Notes: generated from the letters alone by a model not told the origin. Positions 23,481-32,107 are shown, counted from the first letter of the stretch. The stretch: 34,199 nucleotides of DNA from Deinococcus piscis (GCF_014653275.1 NZ_BNAL01000028.1:1-34199); one strand, 5' to 3'. Numbers and translations are program-made.

Positions 23481-24698
23481 TCAGCCAAAGCGGCGCAGAA
23501 ACTCGGCGCGGGGCATGATGCTCAGGACTGGCTGGGATTTGCGGGGCGCGGTGCCGTAGGCGTGGTGCATCAGGTCCGACCAGAGCTTGAGGCGGCGGGC
23601 ATCCAACGGGGCCAGCGGCACCGAAGCGAAGCCCAGGCGCGCCAGCACCGGCCCATGCACGCTGAGGCAGTAGATGAACTCGGCTTCTTGCAGCTCCGGG
23701 CGCTCCCGCCAGTCCTGCGCCACCCAGCCGAATTCGCGCCGGGCGCGCGGAATGAACTGGCGCAGGCCCAAGTCCACCAGCAAAGGGTTGTTCACATGAA
23801 ATTCCAGGGCTGGCGTGCCGCGAGCAATCACGCCACCGTCCGGCCAGCGCAGCCCCGCCAGCGGGAAAGGCAGCGGTTGCAGCCGAAAGAGTCCCCCGCG
23901 CCGGTCCAGTGCCGGGCGAATCCCCAGCTGCGCGTCCAGTCGGCGGTCCAGCCCGGCCATCAAGCGGGCGGGCAGCTCCGGGCGCGTGACCGGCGCAGCA
24001 TTCAGCTCGCTCAGCGTGACCGAGGAAAACCCGCGCTCCGCCATCTCCCGCAGTATCTCTGGCAGTGCTGTGGGCGTAACCCGCGCCCCAGGGCCGCTGT
24101 CGTGCAGCACGATGACCGCCCCACCGTGCAGCTCGCGCCGCACCTTGTCCTGCACCCCCTGCGGCATGGCCCCGCGCGCCCAGTCGCCGCCCTCAATACT
24201 CCAGTGAACGGGTGTCAGGCGAGCACGGCGCAGGCCCAGCAGGTTCGCCAGGGTGTAGGCCCCGTGCGGCGGGCGGCCCCAGCGGAGGCGGGAGCCACTC
24301 AAGCGTTCCAGCTCGCGGCGGGCCTGAACCGGGTCGCGGTAGGCGTCCCAGGGCAGCCGCGCCCAGGCGTGCCGGTGCCGCGCCGCATGCACACCGATTT
24401 CGTGTCCTTCGGCCAGGATGCGGCGCACCAGCTCAGGATGCCGCTGGGCCGTGCCCGACAGCAGAAAGAAGGTGGCCCGCATGTCCGCCGCCGCCAGCGC
24501 ATCCAGCACGGCGGGGGTGTGCTGCGGGTCGGGGCCGTCATCGAAGGTGAGCGCCACCTGCTCGCCGCTGGCTCGGCCCTGGCGCACGGTGCCCAGCCCC
24601 AGCCGCTGCACCAGCAGGTACGGCAGCCCGATGTAGGCGAGCAGCCCAGCAGCAAGGCCACTCAACCAGCGCCCGCCCGGCCAGTGACGGGCTTTCAC
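23481..24698 (-). CDS. Polysaccharide deacetylase family protein with extra C-terminal domain
   Basis: After one membrane anchor helix (about residues 10-30), residues about 45-240 are a NodB deacetylase domain: QVALTFDDGPDPQHTPAVLD (metal-binding Asp), HEIGVHAARHRHAWAR (metal-binding His), GRPPHGAYT and VIVLHDSGPGARVTPTAL. It likely removes acetyl groups from a cell-wall polysaccharide at the outer face of the membrane. The remaining ~165 residues hold GTPALEFHVNNPLLVDLGL and resemble the YkoP-like domain found behind some NodB domains (from memory). The GTG at 24698 overlaps the stop of the upstream glycosyltransferase as GTGA; a GTG at 24707 is also possible. Length 405 aa. Confidence 0.88.
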   Translation of the reverse strand: MKARHWPGGRWLSGLAAGLLAYIGLPYLLVQRLGLGTVRQGRASGEQVALTFDDGPDPQHTPAVLDALAAADMRATFFLLSGTAQRHPELVRRILAEGHEIGVHAARHRHAWARLPWDAYRDPVQARRELERLSGSRLRWGRPPHGAYTLANLLGLRRARLTPVHWSIEGGDWARGAMPQGVQDKVRRELHGGAVIVLHDSGPGARVTPTALPEILREMAERGFSSVTLSELNAAPVTRPELPARLMAGLDRRLDAQLGIRPALDRRGGLFRLQPLPFPLAGLRWPDGGVIARGTPALEFHVNNPLLVDLGLRQFIPRARREFGWVAQDWRERPELQEAEFIYCLSVHGPVLARLGFASVPLAPLDARRLKLWSDLMHHAYGTAPRKSQPVLSIMPRAEFLRRFG

Positions 24699-25855
24699 GC
24701 CTCCCACCCCAGACGGGCCAGCAGTTCACCGGCCACCTGCCGGGCCGCGCTGGGGCAGCCCAGGGCGCGGGCAGCGGCAGCAGTCTGGGCGCGGCCCGAA
24801 GGGTCAAGCAGGCTCAGTACAGCCCGGCGCAGCTCGTGTGGCGAGCGCGGCCAATACGCTGCGCCGCGCTCCAGCAGGTACTCGGCGTTGTGCTCCTCCT
24901 GGCCGGGAATGGGGCGGTAGACCACCAGTGGCACGCCCAACGCCGCAGTCTCCGCCACCGTCATGCCGCCCGCCTTGCCCACCAGCAAGTCCGAACCGGC
25001 CAGCAACGTGGCAAAATCGGCGCGGTAGCCCAGGTGGTGAATCTCAGCCCCACCAATGCGCTGCACCCCCGGCGGATGCGGCCCCGCCACCACCAGCACG
25101 CGCACCCGCCCCCCCAGGTTGCCCAGGACCGACAGGACTTCATCGAACGCGCTGTACACGCCGCTGCCGCCCGATAGCAGAATCAGCGGCTCGGGCGGGT
25201 CTGTGTCCCAGTTCAGAGCGGCCAGCAGGGCGGAGCGGCGCTCGGCATGCCCCAGCTGACTGAGGCGCTCCACCTCCAGCGACACGGGCAGCCCGGTCAC
25301 GGCCAACCGCTCCGGGGCCATGCCCCAGGCCAGCATCTCGCGGCGGGTGCTCTCGGTGGGTAGCAGAATCAGGTCAGCCTGCGGACGGGCCCAGTGGTGA
25401 TGTACCCGGTAGTCGGTCAGCACCAGGGCATTGAGAAAGTGCAGGCCCTCGCGCCGCCGCACCGTATCGGCCAGCGCCACCGAGGTCGGAAACGTGCTGA
25501 CCACCAGCTCTGGCCGCTGCGCCAGCAACTCACGGCGCAGTCCGCTGATGCCCAGCCACTCGAACGACGAGGTCACGATGCGCGGTTCACTCGGTTGGTC
25601 GGTCCAGCGGTAAAAAGCATGGTACGCCGCTGGCAGATGCCGCAGCCAAAAGCCGTATACCCCCACGATCAGGGCCCGCTCAGCAGGGGTCAGCATCTTT
25701 ACTGCGTCCACCTGGGCCAGCCGCAGGCTCACGCGCTCCGCCAGCGCCTGCGCCACCGCGCTGCTTGCCTGATGGTGCCCGCCCCCAAAAGACGCCGAAA
25801 TCATCAGGGCCGAGTGGGAAGATGAAGAAGCAAGAGGCTGCGCTTCAGGCGACAT
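24695..25855 (-). CDS. MGDG-synthase-type glycosyltransferase (GT28)
   Basis: A 386-aa membrane-associated glycosyltransferase that adds a hexose to diacylglycerol or a related lipid. The N-terminal MISASFGGGHHQASSAVAQA is the MGDG synthase/UgtP signature (GGGHxxAA), followed by the acceptor-side domain, and the donor-binding C-terminal part has ILLSGGSGVYSAFDEVLSVL, HHLGYRADFATLLAGSDLLV and GKAGGMTVAETAALGVPLVV, then RPIPGQEEHNAEYLLERGAA. The sugar and lipid acceptor are not clear; Deinococcus has unusual glycolipids, so this is a candidate enzyme for one. GGGAGGAG lies just before the ATG at 25855. It sits 30 bases after the LptF-like gene and overlaps the deacetylase. Confidence 0.9.
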   Translation of the reverse strand: MSPEAQPLASSSSHSALMISASFGGGHHQASSAVAQALAERVSLRLAQVDAVKMLTPAERALIVGVYGFWLRHLPAAYHAFYRWTDQPSEPRIVTSSFEWLGISGLRRELLAQRPELVVSTFPTSVALADTVRRREGLHFLNALVLTDYRVHHHWARPQADLILLPTESTRREMLAWGMAPERLAVTGLPVSLEVERLSQLGHAERRSALLAALNWDTDPPEPLILLSGGSGVYSAFDEVLSVLGNLGGRVRVLVVAGPHPPGVQRIGGAEIHHLGYRADFATLLAGSDLLVGKAGGMTVAETAALGVPLVVYRPIPGQEEHNAEYLLERGAAYWPRSPHELRRAVLSLLDPSGRAQTAAAARALGCPSAARQVAGELLARLGWEA

Positions 25856-25885
25856 GGCGCTCCTCCCGTCTTCCCTCCGGCTCGG

Positions 25886-27088
25886 TCATGCCCGCCTCAA
25901 CAGCAGCAGTCCGGCCAGCAGCACCGCCACGTTGCCCAGCCAGGGCCAAGCCAGCGCCAGCGGGCCCGTGGCGGAACCGGCCAGGGTCAGCCCCAGCGCC
26001 GTGAGCAGGTAGTACGCCAGCGACGCCAGCAGCGCCAGCCCCAGGCTGACACCTAGGCTGCGCCCAAAGCGCAGGGCAAACGGGAGCGCCGCCAACGCCA
26101 GCACCAGATTGCCGAATGGGAGCGCCACCTTGCGGCTGAGGGTCAGGGCGGCGTCCTGGCGGTCAGTGGCGTGCGCCTGCGGGTCGTTCAGGGTGGCGGT
26201 CAGCTCGTTCCAGCCCTGGTCATCCGCGCCGATGGCGTCAGCGAAGCGGGCCAGCGCCTCTTTGCGCGAGGTGCCGGACTCAATCTCCAACGGCTTTTGC
26301 GGGTCGTCTTCCAGGGCCACAGCTGGAAAGACCGAGAGAATCTGCCCGTTCATCTTCTCTGCCTGTTGCCGCAGGGCCAGCAAACTGGCGGCGGGGTCGG
26401 CGGTGGTAGCCGGGGCCGGCTGCTGCGTCCCGGCGGCCAGCTCAGCGGCGGCGGCGTAGTTGACGGTGAACGCCTGATAGTCGCTCAGACTGAGCAGGTT
26501 GTCCTCGAAGGTGCCCTCGCGCGCGAACACCAGTTCCACCTTGCGGGGATCGTCTTTGCTCCAGCGCTCGGCCCTGACATTCTTCATCCGGCGGGTGGCC
26601 GGGTCATAATCGGCCCAGTACACGCTCAACCCGTCTCCCAGGTCCAGCGTGCGCCCGACCATGCTGCTCAGGCCCGAGCCGGTCATCGCGTCCCAGTAGA
26701 GGCTGCGGGTTTCTACATTGGCTCTGGGGGCCACCCACAGGCTCAGCCACAGCGACAGCAGTGCCAGCAGCAGCCCGATGACCGCCACTGGCCGCCCGGC
26801 TTGGCCCAGCCCAATACCGCCCGACTGCATGGCCACCAGTTCCGAATCGGTATTCAGCCGCCCAAAGGCCACGATGGTCATCAGCACGGCGGCCATGGGC
26901 AGCACCTTGACCAGCGTGTCAGGCAATTGGTAGCCAATCCACTGCGCCACCAGCCCCGGGGCCACGCCCTGAAGCCACTGGCTGCTCACGAAGAAATACC
27001 CGAACGACAGCAGCGCCGTAAACAGCAACACGCCTGCCAGCAGCGGCGGAATCAGCTCAGAGAGAATGTAGCGGCTGATCCTCGACAC
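25886..27088 (-). CDS. LptF/LptG (YjgP/YjgQ) family permease
   Basis: A 400-aa inner-membrane permease of the family that extracts LPS in Gram-negative bacteria. It has two N-terminal helices with the YILSELIPPLLAGVLLFTA start, a third and fourth helix after VLPMAAVLMTIVAFGRLNTD and SELVAMQSGGIG (the conserved E-x-x-A-x-x-x-x-G motif), a ~170-residue periplasmic domain (about 135-310), and two C-terminal helices (RKVALPFGNLVLALAALPFA). Deinococcus is not known to make LPS, so the cargo may be another envelope lipid. It starts with GTG at 27088, directly after the fabZ TAA with no gap. A single LptF/G-like gene is visible here; a partner may lie elsewhere. Confidence 0.9.
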   Translation of the reverse strand: MSRISRYILSELIPPLLAGVLLFTALLSFGYFFVSSQWLQGVAPGLVAQWIGYQLPDTLVKVLPMAAVLMTIVAFGRLNTDSELVAMQSGGIGLGQAGRPVAVIGLLLALLSLWLSLWVAPRANVETRSLYWDAMTGSGLSSMVGRTLDLGDGLSVYWADYDPATRRMKNVRAERWSKDDPRKVELVFAREGTFEDNLLSLSDYQAFTVNYAAAAELAAGTQQPAPATTADPAASLLALRQQAEKMNGQILSVFPAVALEDDPQKPLEIESGTSRKEALARFADAIGADDQGWNELTATLNDPQAHATDRQDAALTLSRKVALPFGNLVLALAALPFALRFGRSLGVSLGLALLASLAYYLLTALGLTLAGSATGPLALAWPWLGNVAVLLAGLLLLRRA

Positions 27089-27535
27089 TTATTTGGCAAC
27101 CGCAAACAGAATCGTGGCTTCGGCGGCCACTTCGCCGTCCACCTCGGCGCGGCAGACCGTCTTGCCCAGGCCCCGGCGCAGGAACTCCAGCCGGGCGTAC
27201 AGGTGCAGCTGGTCACCCGGCACCACTTTGCGCCTAAAGCGTGCGCCTTCTACCCCGGCCAGGTAGCCCACCGTGCCCGCTGGCATCTCGCCGTGCAGGC
27301 AGAACATGCTGGCCTGCGCGAGGGCCTCGGTAATCAGCACGCCGGGCATCACCGGCTCCTGCGGAAAGTGCCCTGCGAAAAACGGCTCACCGATGGTCAC
27401 GTTCTTGAGCGCATGCACTTCACCGTTCTCCACCGACAGCACCCGGTCTACCAGCACGAAGGGGTAACGGTGCGGCAGCGTTTCGAGGACTTCCTTGATC
27501 ATCAGGGGGGCAGGGGCCGGGGCAGCATCTGTCAT
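27089..27535 (-). CDS. fabZ: 3-hydroxyacyl-ACP dehydratase
   Basis: FabZ dehydrates 3-hydroxyacyl-ACP in fatty-acid elongation. The hot-dog fold signature is [20 protein letters not shown], with catalytic His56 and Glu70, preceded by [15 protein letters not shown]. At 148 aa it is family-sized. The ATG at 27535 follows TAAACT (27548-27543) by seven bases, indicating a leaderless mRNA whose promoter lies in the end of the upstream gene. It leads into the LptF-like, glycosyltransferase and deacetylase genes. Confidence 0.95.
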   Translation of the reverse strand: MTDAAPAPAPLMIKEVLETLPHRYPFVLVDRVLSVENGEVHALKNVTIGEPFFAGHFPQEPVMPGVLITEALAQASMFCLHGEMPAGTVGYLAGVEGARFRRKVVPGDQLHLYARLEFLRRGLGKTVCRAEVDGEVAAEATILFAVAK

Positions 27536-27540
27536 GGGTT

Positions 27541-27924
27541 CTAGTTTACGCCCGTCTCTTCCACCTGGTAGGAGAAGGCGTAGGGCGAGGCCCGCCGCTG
27601 CCTGCGGCGAGGCCAGGCCCAGGCCGCCGTGCCCAGCCCCACACTCCCCAGCACCGCCAATCCCAGCGCACGGGCGAACTCGTCCCAGCCAGCGTACTCG
27701 GCCCCGAACAGCAGCTGCCCCGCCAGCAGCTCAGCGGCGGAAAAGGTCTCCAGCCACAGCGGCGCTCCGGCCCCCAGCGCGGCGAAGCGGCCCACGCACA
27801 GCGCCGCCAGCCCCAGCCCCAGCAGGGCCAGGAGGGCGGCCAGCACGCCGCGCAGCACCCGGCCAGCAGCCTGCAGCAGTGGCCGCGCACCGGAACGAAC
27901 CGGAACGGAAGTGACAGCGTCCAT
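27541..27924 (-). CDS. Predicted membrane protein, unknown function
   Basis: Not recognised. From the ATG at 27924 it is 127 aa; an ATG at 27942 would add six residues. Two hydrophobic segments are visible: [20 protein letters not shown] and [19 protein letters not shown], the latter followed by a basic [16 protein letters not shown] tail. TATGCT (27943-27938) upstream gives a promoter with a short leader. It is divergent from the uraA-type gene and ends 5 bases before the fabZ start. The much longer open frame reaching 29796 lies antisense to the permease gene and is not coding beyond this part. Confidence 0.55.
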   Translation of the reverse strand: MDAVTSVPVRSGARPLLQAAGRVLRGVLAALLALLGLGLAALCVGRFAALGAGAPLWLETFSAAELLAGQLLFGAEYAGWDEFARALGLAVLGSVGLGTAAWAWPRRRQRRASPYAFSYQVEETGVN

Positions 27925-27999
27925 AAGATTACGTTTCAGCATAGCGCTTGCCGGGGTCTGCGGAGGAGACATTCGCGCTGCCCTACACTCAGGGCTGAC

Positions 28000-29268
28000 A
28001 TGACCCAGCCTCCGACTCCTCTGCCGGTCCCCCATCCTTCTACCGAACTGCCGCTCCAGCGCAAGCTGGTACTGGGCGTGCAGCATTCCATCGCCATGTT
28101 CGGGGCCACCGTGCTGGTGCCGATTCTGGTGGGGCTGCCACCCAGTGTGGCGCTGTTCGCCGCTGGCGTTGCCACCCTGATTTTCCATGCCCTGAGCGGC
28201 TGGCGGGTGCCCATCTTCCTGGGCAGTTCGTTTGCGTTTATTGCTCCGACGGCGCTGGTGGTCAAGGAAATGGGCGTGGGCGCGGCGGCGGGCGGCCTGA
28301 TCGCAGCGGGGGCGATGTACCTGCTGTTCTCGGCGCTGGTGCAGGTGTTCGGCACCCGGCGCATCATGAGCATTTTCCCGCCCATCGTGACCGGGCCGGT
28401 GATTATGGTGATTGGCCTGGGCCTGAGCCACGTGGCGGTAGACCAGGCCAAGACGAACTGGCTGCTGGCCCTGATCACCCTGCTGGCCGCCGTGATTGCC
28501 AGCATCTACGGGCGGGGCCTGTTCCGCATGATTCCTATCCTGGTGGGCATTGTGGTGGGGTACGCGGCGGCGCTGCTGCTGGGTGCGGTAGACGGCGCGG
28601 CCCTGCAAAGAATCAGCGACGCAGCCTGGCTGGGCCTGCCGCCTTTTCACGCCCCCGAACTGAACTGGCAGGCCGTGGCGATTATCGCGCCGGTGGCCGT
28701 CGTGACTTTTATTGAGCACATCGGAGACGTGGTGGTCAATGGCCGCGTGGTGGGCCAGAACTTTCTGGAAAAGCCGGGCTTGTCGCGCACCCTGTTTGCC
28801 GACGGCATCGCCAACATGACCAGTGCGGCGCTGGGTGGTCCGGCGGCCACCACCTACGCCGAGAACACCGGTGTGCTGGCGCTGACGAAGGTGTATGACC
28901 CGGCCATCATCCGCATCGCCGCCGCGTTCGCCATTCTCTTTGGCTGCTCGCCCAAGCTGGCCGCCGTGCTGCAAAGCTTTCCGGCGGCGGTGCTGGGCGG
29001 AGTGTCCATCCTGCTGTTCGGCATGATTGCCAGTGTGGGCATCCGCACGCTGAGCGAGGCGCAGATTGACTTTGCCCACTCGCGCAACCTGATTGTGGTC
29101 AGCCTGATTCTGGTGCTGGGCCTGGGCGGAGCCGCTTTTCCGGTGCATGTGGGCGGGACCGACCTGGAACTGTCGGGCATGGCGCTGGCCGCACTCGTGG
29201 GCATTGCTGCCAACCTGCTGCTGCCCGCCCAGCGTGAGGAGGCGGACGCGGGCACAGGCGCAGTATGA
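28000..29268 (+). CDS. uraA: Uracil/xanthine permease family transporter
   Basis: A 422-aa nucleobase-cation symporter-2 protein with about 12 to 14 helices. It has [53 protein letters not shown], the substrate-site segment [17 protein letters not shown], and [20 protein letters not shown]. The E-H-I-G-D and Y-A-E-N-x-G motifs fit the UraA (uracil) branch better than xanthine permeases. A TACACT box (27984-27989) lies 10 bases before the ATG, and AGGG (27991-27994) could serve as a ribosome site. Its stop overlaps the metallophosphoesterase as ATGA. Confidence 0.9.
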   Translation: MTQPPTPLPVPHPSTELPLQRKLVLGVQHSIAMFGATVLVPILVGLPPSVALFAAGVATLIFHALSGWRVPIFLGSSFAFIAPTALVVKEMGVGAAAGGLIAAGAMYLLFSALVQVFGTRRIMSIFPPIVTGPVIMVIGLGLSHVAVDQAKTNWLLALITLLAAVIASIYGRGLFRMIPILVGIVVGYAAALLLGAVDGAALQRISDAAWLGLPPFHAPELNWQAVAIIAPVAVVTFIEHIGDVVVNGRVVGQNFLEKPGLSRTLFADGIANMTSAALGGPAATTYAENTGVLALTKVYDPAIIRIAAAFAILFGCSPKLAAVLQSFPAAVLGGVSILLFGMIASVGIRTLSEAQIDFAHSRNLIVVSLILVLGLGGAAFPVHVGGTDLELSGMALAALVGIAANLLLPAQREEADAGTGAV

Positions 29269-30011
29269 GCGCTGACCTGCGCCTGGCCGTGCTGAGCGAC
29301 GTTCACGGCAACGCGTTTGCTGCCCAGGCCGTGATTCAGGACATCCGGGCCTGTAGCCCCGACCTGACGGTGAACCTGGGCGACCAGGTGTGGGGCCAGG
29401 CCGACCCGCTGCGGGCGCTGGAGCTTCAGCGCGGGCTGGACGCAGTAGAGGTGCGCGGCAACAATGACGAATTACTGGAACGCCCTCTGGATGATCTGCC
29501 CGAACACAAGCGCGCACTGGGCAACTGGCTGGCCGCCACGTTGCCCCTGACCGAGCGGAAGCGACTGGCAACCCTGCCCCTGAGGGCCGCGCTGGTCGGC
29601 GGCGAAGTCCTGGCCTCGCACGGCACGCCAGCCACGCCCTGGGACAGCCTGCTGCTGCACTTCGACTATGACACCCGGCTGTTTCGTCGCCGCAGTGAGA
29701 GTGAACTGTCCGAGCGGCTCCAGGGCTTCGGCGGCCACCGGGTCTACTTGGTCGGCCACATGCACCGGGCTGACACCCGAACGGTGGGCGACACACTTCT
29801 GGTCGGGACTGGTCCCGTCAACTGGCCCAACGACGGCGACCGCCGCGCCGCTTGGACCCTGCTGGAACGGCGCGGCGGTCAGTGGCAAGCCGAGCACCGC
29901 CGGGTGACTTACGACTGGGACGCAGCAGCCCGCTGGATTCGGGAAAGCGGCGCACCCGAGCAGGGCGAAATAGACCTGATCCTGAATCCGGCCAGCGACG
30001 CCTGGGCCTGA
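29265..30011 (+). CDS. Calcineurin-like metallophosphoesterase
   Basis: A 248-aa protein with the metal-binding motifs of the metallophosphoesterase fold in order: [10 protein letters not shown] (residues 10-19), [28 protein letters not shown] and [12 protein letters not shown]. It resembles the YfcE-like phosphodiesterase branch; the substrate is not predictable. Its ATG overlaps the uraA stop by four bases (ATGA), so the two genes are co-translated. It converges on the BstA-like gene with a 4-base gap. Confidence 0.9.
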   Translation: MSADLRLAVLSDVHGNAFAAQAVIQDIRACSPDLTVNLGDQVWGQADPLRALELQRGLDAVEVRGNNDELLERPLDDLPEHKRALGNWLAATLPLTERKRLATLPLRAALVGGEVLASHGTPATPWDSLLLHFDYDTRLFRRRSESELSERLQGFGGHRVYLVGHMHRADTRTVGDTLLVGTGPVNWPNDGDRRAAWTLLERRGGQWQAEHRRVTYDWDAAARWIRESGAPEQGEIDLILNPASDAWA

Positions 30012-30015
30012 TTCG

Positions 30016-30552
30016 TCACCAGCCTCTGCGCTCCCGCAGCGCCGTGATCTGCGCCGTGTGGTGGGCACCGTGCCAGACATACAAGGTCAGGAGTTGCTCC
30101 ACCGTGCGCGGCCCATCTGCCGGATGCACATAGGGCCGCTGCCAAGCCTGTTCATCCAGGCCCGCCAGCAGATGGACCCAGCGCTGATGCACAGGCGTCA
30201 GCAGCTCCAGGCTGACCTGCACGGGCAACCGGCTGTCCGGCAACTCGGCCCACCGCGTTTCGTCGTAGGGTTTGATGACTGGGCACGGCTCGGTCAGGGC
30301 CAGCTTGGTCCGCATATAAGCGTTCAAATGACTGTCGGCCACGTGGTGAACCACTTGCCGCACCGTCCAGCCGCCTTCGCGGTATGGGGTGTCCAGTTGG
30401 GCTTCATTGAGGCCCGCCACCACCTGCGCAAGTGTGGCGGGCTGGGCAGCCAACGCCTGCACGGCAGCGGCCCTCTGCTCAGCACTCGGCAGGAGATTCT
30501 GCGGCGCAGGGCCGATAGGAAAGCGCGGGTCGATCCTCTGCCCAGTGTTCAT
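30016..30552 (-). CDS. DinB-fold protein of the YfiT/BstA (bacillithiol transferase) type
   Basis: The 178-aa sequence matches the YfiT branch of the DinB four-helix fold: YREGGWTVRQVVHHVADSHL, NAYMRTKLALTEPCPVIKPY, DETRWAELPDSRLP, and the C-terminal LYVWHGAHHTAQI. The three metal-ligand His would be one of H69/H70, H161 and H164 or H165. In Bacillus the YfiT protein BstA transfers bacillithiol to electrophiles such as fosfomycin-like or alkylating compounds, and Deinococcus makes bacillithiol. The ATG at 30552 follows TACACT (30564-30559) by six bases, fitting leaderless expression. It shares a 47-base intergenic region with the divergent nitroreductase gene. Confidence 0.88.
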   Translation of the reverse strand: MNTGQRIDPRFPIGPAPQNLLPSAEQRAAAVQALAAQPATLAQVVAGLNEAQLDTPYREGGWTVRQVVHHVADSHLNAYMRTKLALTEPCPVIKPYDETRWAELPDSRLPVQVSLELLTPVHQRWVHLLAGLDEQAWQRPYVHPADGPRTVEQLLTLYVWHGAHHTAQITALRERRGW

Positions 30553-30599
30553 CTGCCCAGTGTAGGGGCAGCGCAGCCCGTTTATCCCATACTGAGGCC

Positions 30600-31205
30600 A
30601 TGAGCACTGACATCCACCCCCCGCTGGACACCGCCACTGCCATTCGTGCGCGCCGCTCGGTGCCTTATGGCCGCCTCAGCGCTGAGCAGCCCGAGTTGCC
30701 CGACGCCCTGATCTGGACCCTGCTGGAAGCAGCGCACTGGGCCCCCAGTCACGGCAACACCCAGCCCTGGCGCTTCGGCGTGTTTACTGGCGCAGGCCGA
30801 GCGCGGCTGGCCGATGTGCTGGCAGCGTCGCTGGCCGAGCACAAAGGCGTGACCGACGCCGCCGAAGTGGCCGAGCTGCGGGCCACCCAGCAAGAAACAC
30901 AGGCCAAGGCGCCCGTGTGGATTGTGGTGGCCGCCCAGACGCCAGCCAGCACCAAATTCCCCAGCTACGAAGAGGACTGGGCCGCCGCCGCCGCCATGCA
31001 GAACCTGCTGCTGGCCGCCCGCTCGCATGGCCTGGGCAGCAAGTGGATCACCAGTGCGGCCCTGATGCATCCCACCACGCTGCCCGCCCTGGGCTTTGAA
31101 GAAGGCTGCCGGCCTATCGGCATGCTGTATCTGGCGCAGGTAGAAGAGTGGCCCGAAGGCCGCCGCGACCCGGTGGCACAGAAAGTGCTTTGGGTGCGCG
31201 AGTAA
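30600..31205 (+). CDS. Nitroreductase family protein
   Basis: A 201-aa FMN-binding enzyme. AIRARRSVPYGRL near the start is the flavin phosphate contact; LEAAHWAPSHGNTQPWRFGV is the family signature, and EEDWAAAAAMQNLLLAARSH with GLGSKWITS and PIGMLYLAQVE complete the fold. It likely reduces nitro compounds or quinones with NAD(P)H. CATACT (30588-30593) lies six bases before the ATG, close to the leaderless pattern though its first base deviates. It is divergent from the BstA-like gene, so both may respond to electrophile stress. Confidence 0.9.
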   Translation: MSTDIHPPLDTATAIRARRSVPYGRLSAEQPELPDALIWTLLEAAHWAPSHGNTQPWRFGVFTGAGRARLADVLAASLAEHKGVTDAAEVAELRATQQETQAKAPVWIVVAAQTPASTKFPSYEEDWAAAAAMQNLLLAARSHGLGSKWITSAALMHPTTLPALGFEEGCRPIGMLYLAQVEEWPEGRRDPVAQKVLWVRE

Positions 31206-31223
31206 CCCTTCAGCCGGGCGGGC

Positions 31224-31254
31224 TTGACCCTGACGCCGCGTGAGGCTTTAGCGT
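31224..31254 (+). promoter_or_regulatory. MerR-type promoter with 19-bp spacer and dyad operator
   Basis: -35 TTGACC (31224-31229), a 19-base spacer, and -10 TAGCGT (31249-31254). Within the spacer CCTGACGC (31229-31236) and GCGTGAGG (31238-31245) form an inverted repeat (7 of 8 positions) centred on 31237. An overlong spacer with a central dyad is the hallmark of MerR-family activated promoters. It precedes the MerR/TipA-type gene, so autoregulation is expected. Confidence 0.7.
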
Positions 31255-31301
31255 GGCTCCTGGGCACACTGCCCCAAGAGAACGTCTGAGAACCACTGCC
31301 T

Positions 31302-32107
31302 ATGCATGACCCTGCCTCCCCACCTGCCACCGATGCCACGCTGACCGTCAGCGAAGTGGCGGCCCTGAGCGGCGTCAGCGTGCGGGCGCTGCATCACTGG
31401 GACGCGCTGGGCCTGCTCTGTCCGGCCAGCCCAGCCGCAGTGACAGCGGCTACCGGCTGTACGGTCAGGGCGACCTCGCCCGGCTGTGGCGCCTCCTGCT
31501 GTGGCGGCAGCTGGGCTTCTCGCTGGCCGATATTGCCGGCCTGCTGGACGCCGGGGCCAAAGCCGAAGCGGCAGCACTGACGGCGCAGCGGGCACGCCTG
31601 CTGGCCGAGCAAGCTACGCTACAGCGGACCATCGGCGCACTGGACCGCTTTCTTCAGACTTCTCCCGAAAGGAGACTCACCATGCAGACCCAGGAATTCA
31701 AAGAGATTTTCGGTGGATTTGATCCGGCCGAATACAGCGCCGAAGCCCAGGCCCGCTGGGGCGAGAGTGACGCTTACGCGCAGAGCCAGGAGCGCACCGC
31801 CCGCTACGGCAAAGCCGACTGGCAGACCATCCGCACCGAAATGGACGCGCTGAGCGCCCGTTATCTGGCTGCAAAAAGTGCAGGCCACCCCCCGGCCAGT
31901 GCCGAAGCGCAGGCCATCGCTGCCGACCACTGCGCCCATCTGGAGCGCTGGTTTTATGACGCTCCGCCGCAGCTGCTGCGCGGGCTGGCGCAGATGTGGG
32001 TAGCCGACGAACGCTTCCGGGCCAACATTGACCGTGCCGATGAAGGGCTGGCCGCTTACCAGAGCGCGGCGATGCTGGCCTGGGCGAACATGGGAGCTCA
32101 CGAATAG
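31302..32107 (+). pseudogene. TipAL-type MerR regulator with frameshift in the DNA-binding part
   Basis: The first frame codes for the MerR helix-turn-helix start, LTVSEVAALSGVSVRALHHW and DALGLLCPAS. It then shifts: the expected continuation (RSDSGYRLYGQGDLARLWRL, then LGFSLADIAGLLDAG) is found in another frame from 31433 onward. Adding one C to the CCC run at 31430-31432 restores a single 268-aa protein that runs through a coiled linker into the TipAS domain at 31682. Streptomyces TipAL is about 253 aa, so the repaired gene is full size. The lesion could be a true mutation, a sequencing error, or a -1 ribosomal slip. Without it the first frame ends after 92 aa at 31580. Confidence 0.82.
31682..32107 (+). 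CDS. TipAS-like ligand-binding domain, independently translatable
   Basis: A 141-aa all-helical domain matching the TipAS antibiotic-binding domain: FKEIFGGFDPAEYSAEAQAR, WGESDAYAQSQERTARY, DWQTIRTEMDAL, CAHLERWFYDAPPQLLRGLA and MWVADERFRANIDRADEGLA. The ATG has its own strong ribosome site, AAAGGAG (31668-31674) with a 7-base spacer. In Streptomyces tipA an internal start also makes TipAS, which soaks up thiopeptides. The Cys that anchors thiopeptides in TipAS, as I recall located just after the WFY motif, appears to be Ala94 here; the only Cys is Cys84, so a different ligand is likely. Because of its own start, the domain is produced even though the upstream MerR part is frameshifted. Confidence 0.88.
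   Translation: MQTQEFKEIFGGFDPAEYSAEAQARWGESDAYAQSQERTARYGKADWQTIRTEMDALSARYLAAKSAGHPPASAEAQAIAADHCAHLERWFYDAPPQLLRGLAQMWVADERFRANIDRADEGLAAYQSAAMLAWANMGAHE

Noticed and set aside
23337..24920. 527-aa plus-strand frame over the deacetylase and glycosyltransferase
   Set aside because: Arg/Pro/Ala-rich shadow with no recognisable features.
27925..29796. Very long minus-strand frame over the uracil permease
   Set aside because: Composition is typical antisense shadow (Gln/His/Arg-rich), and the plus strand encodes UraA and a metallophosphoesterase with full motifs. Only the 27541-27924 end looks like a gene.
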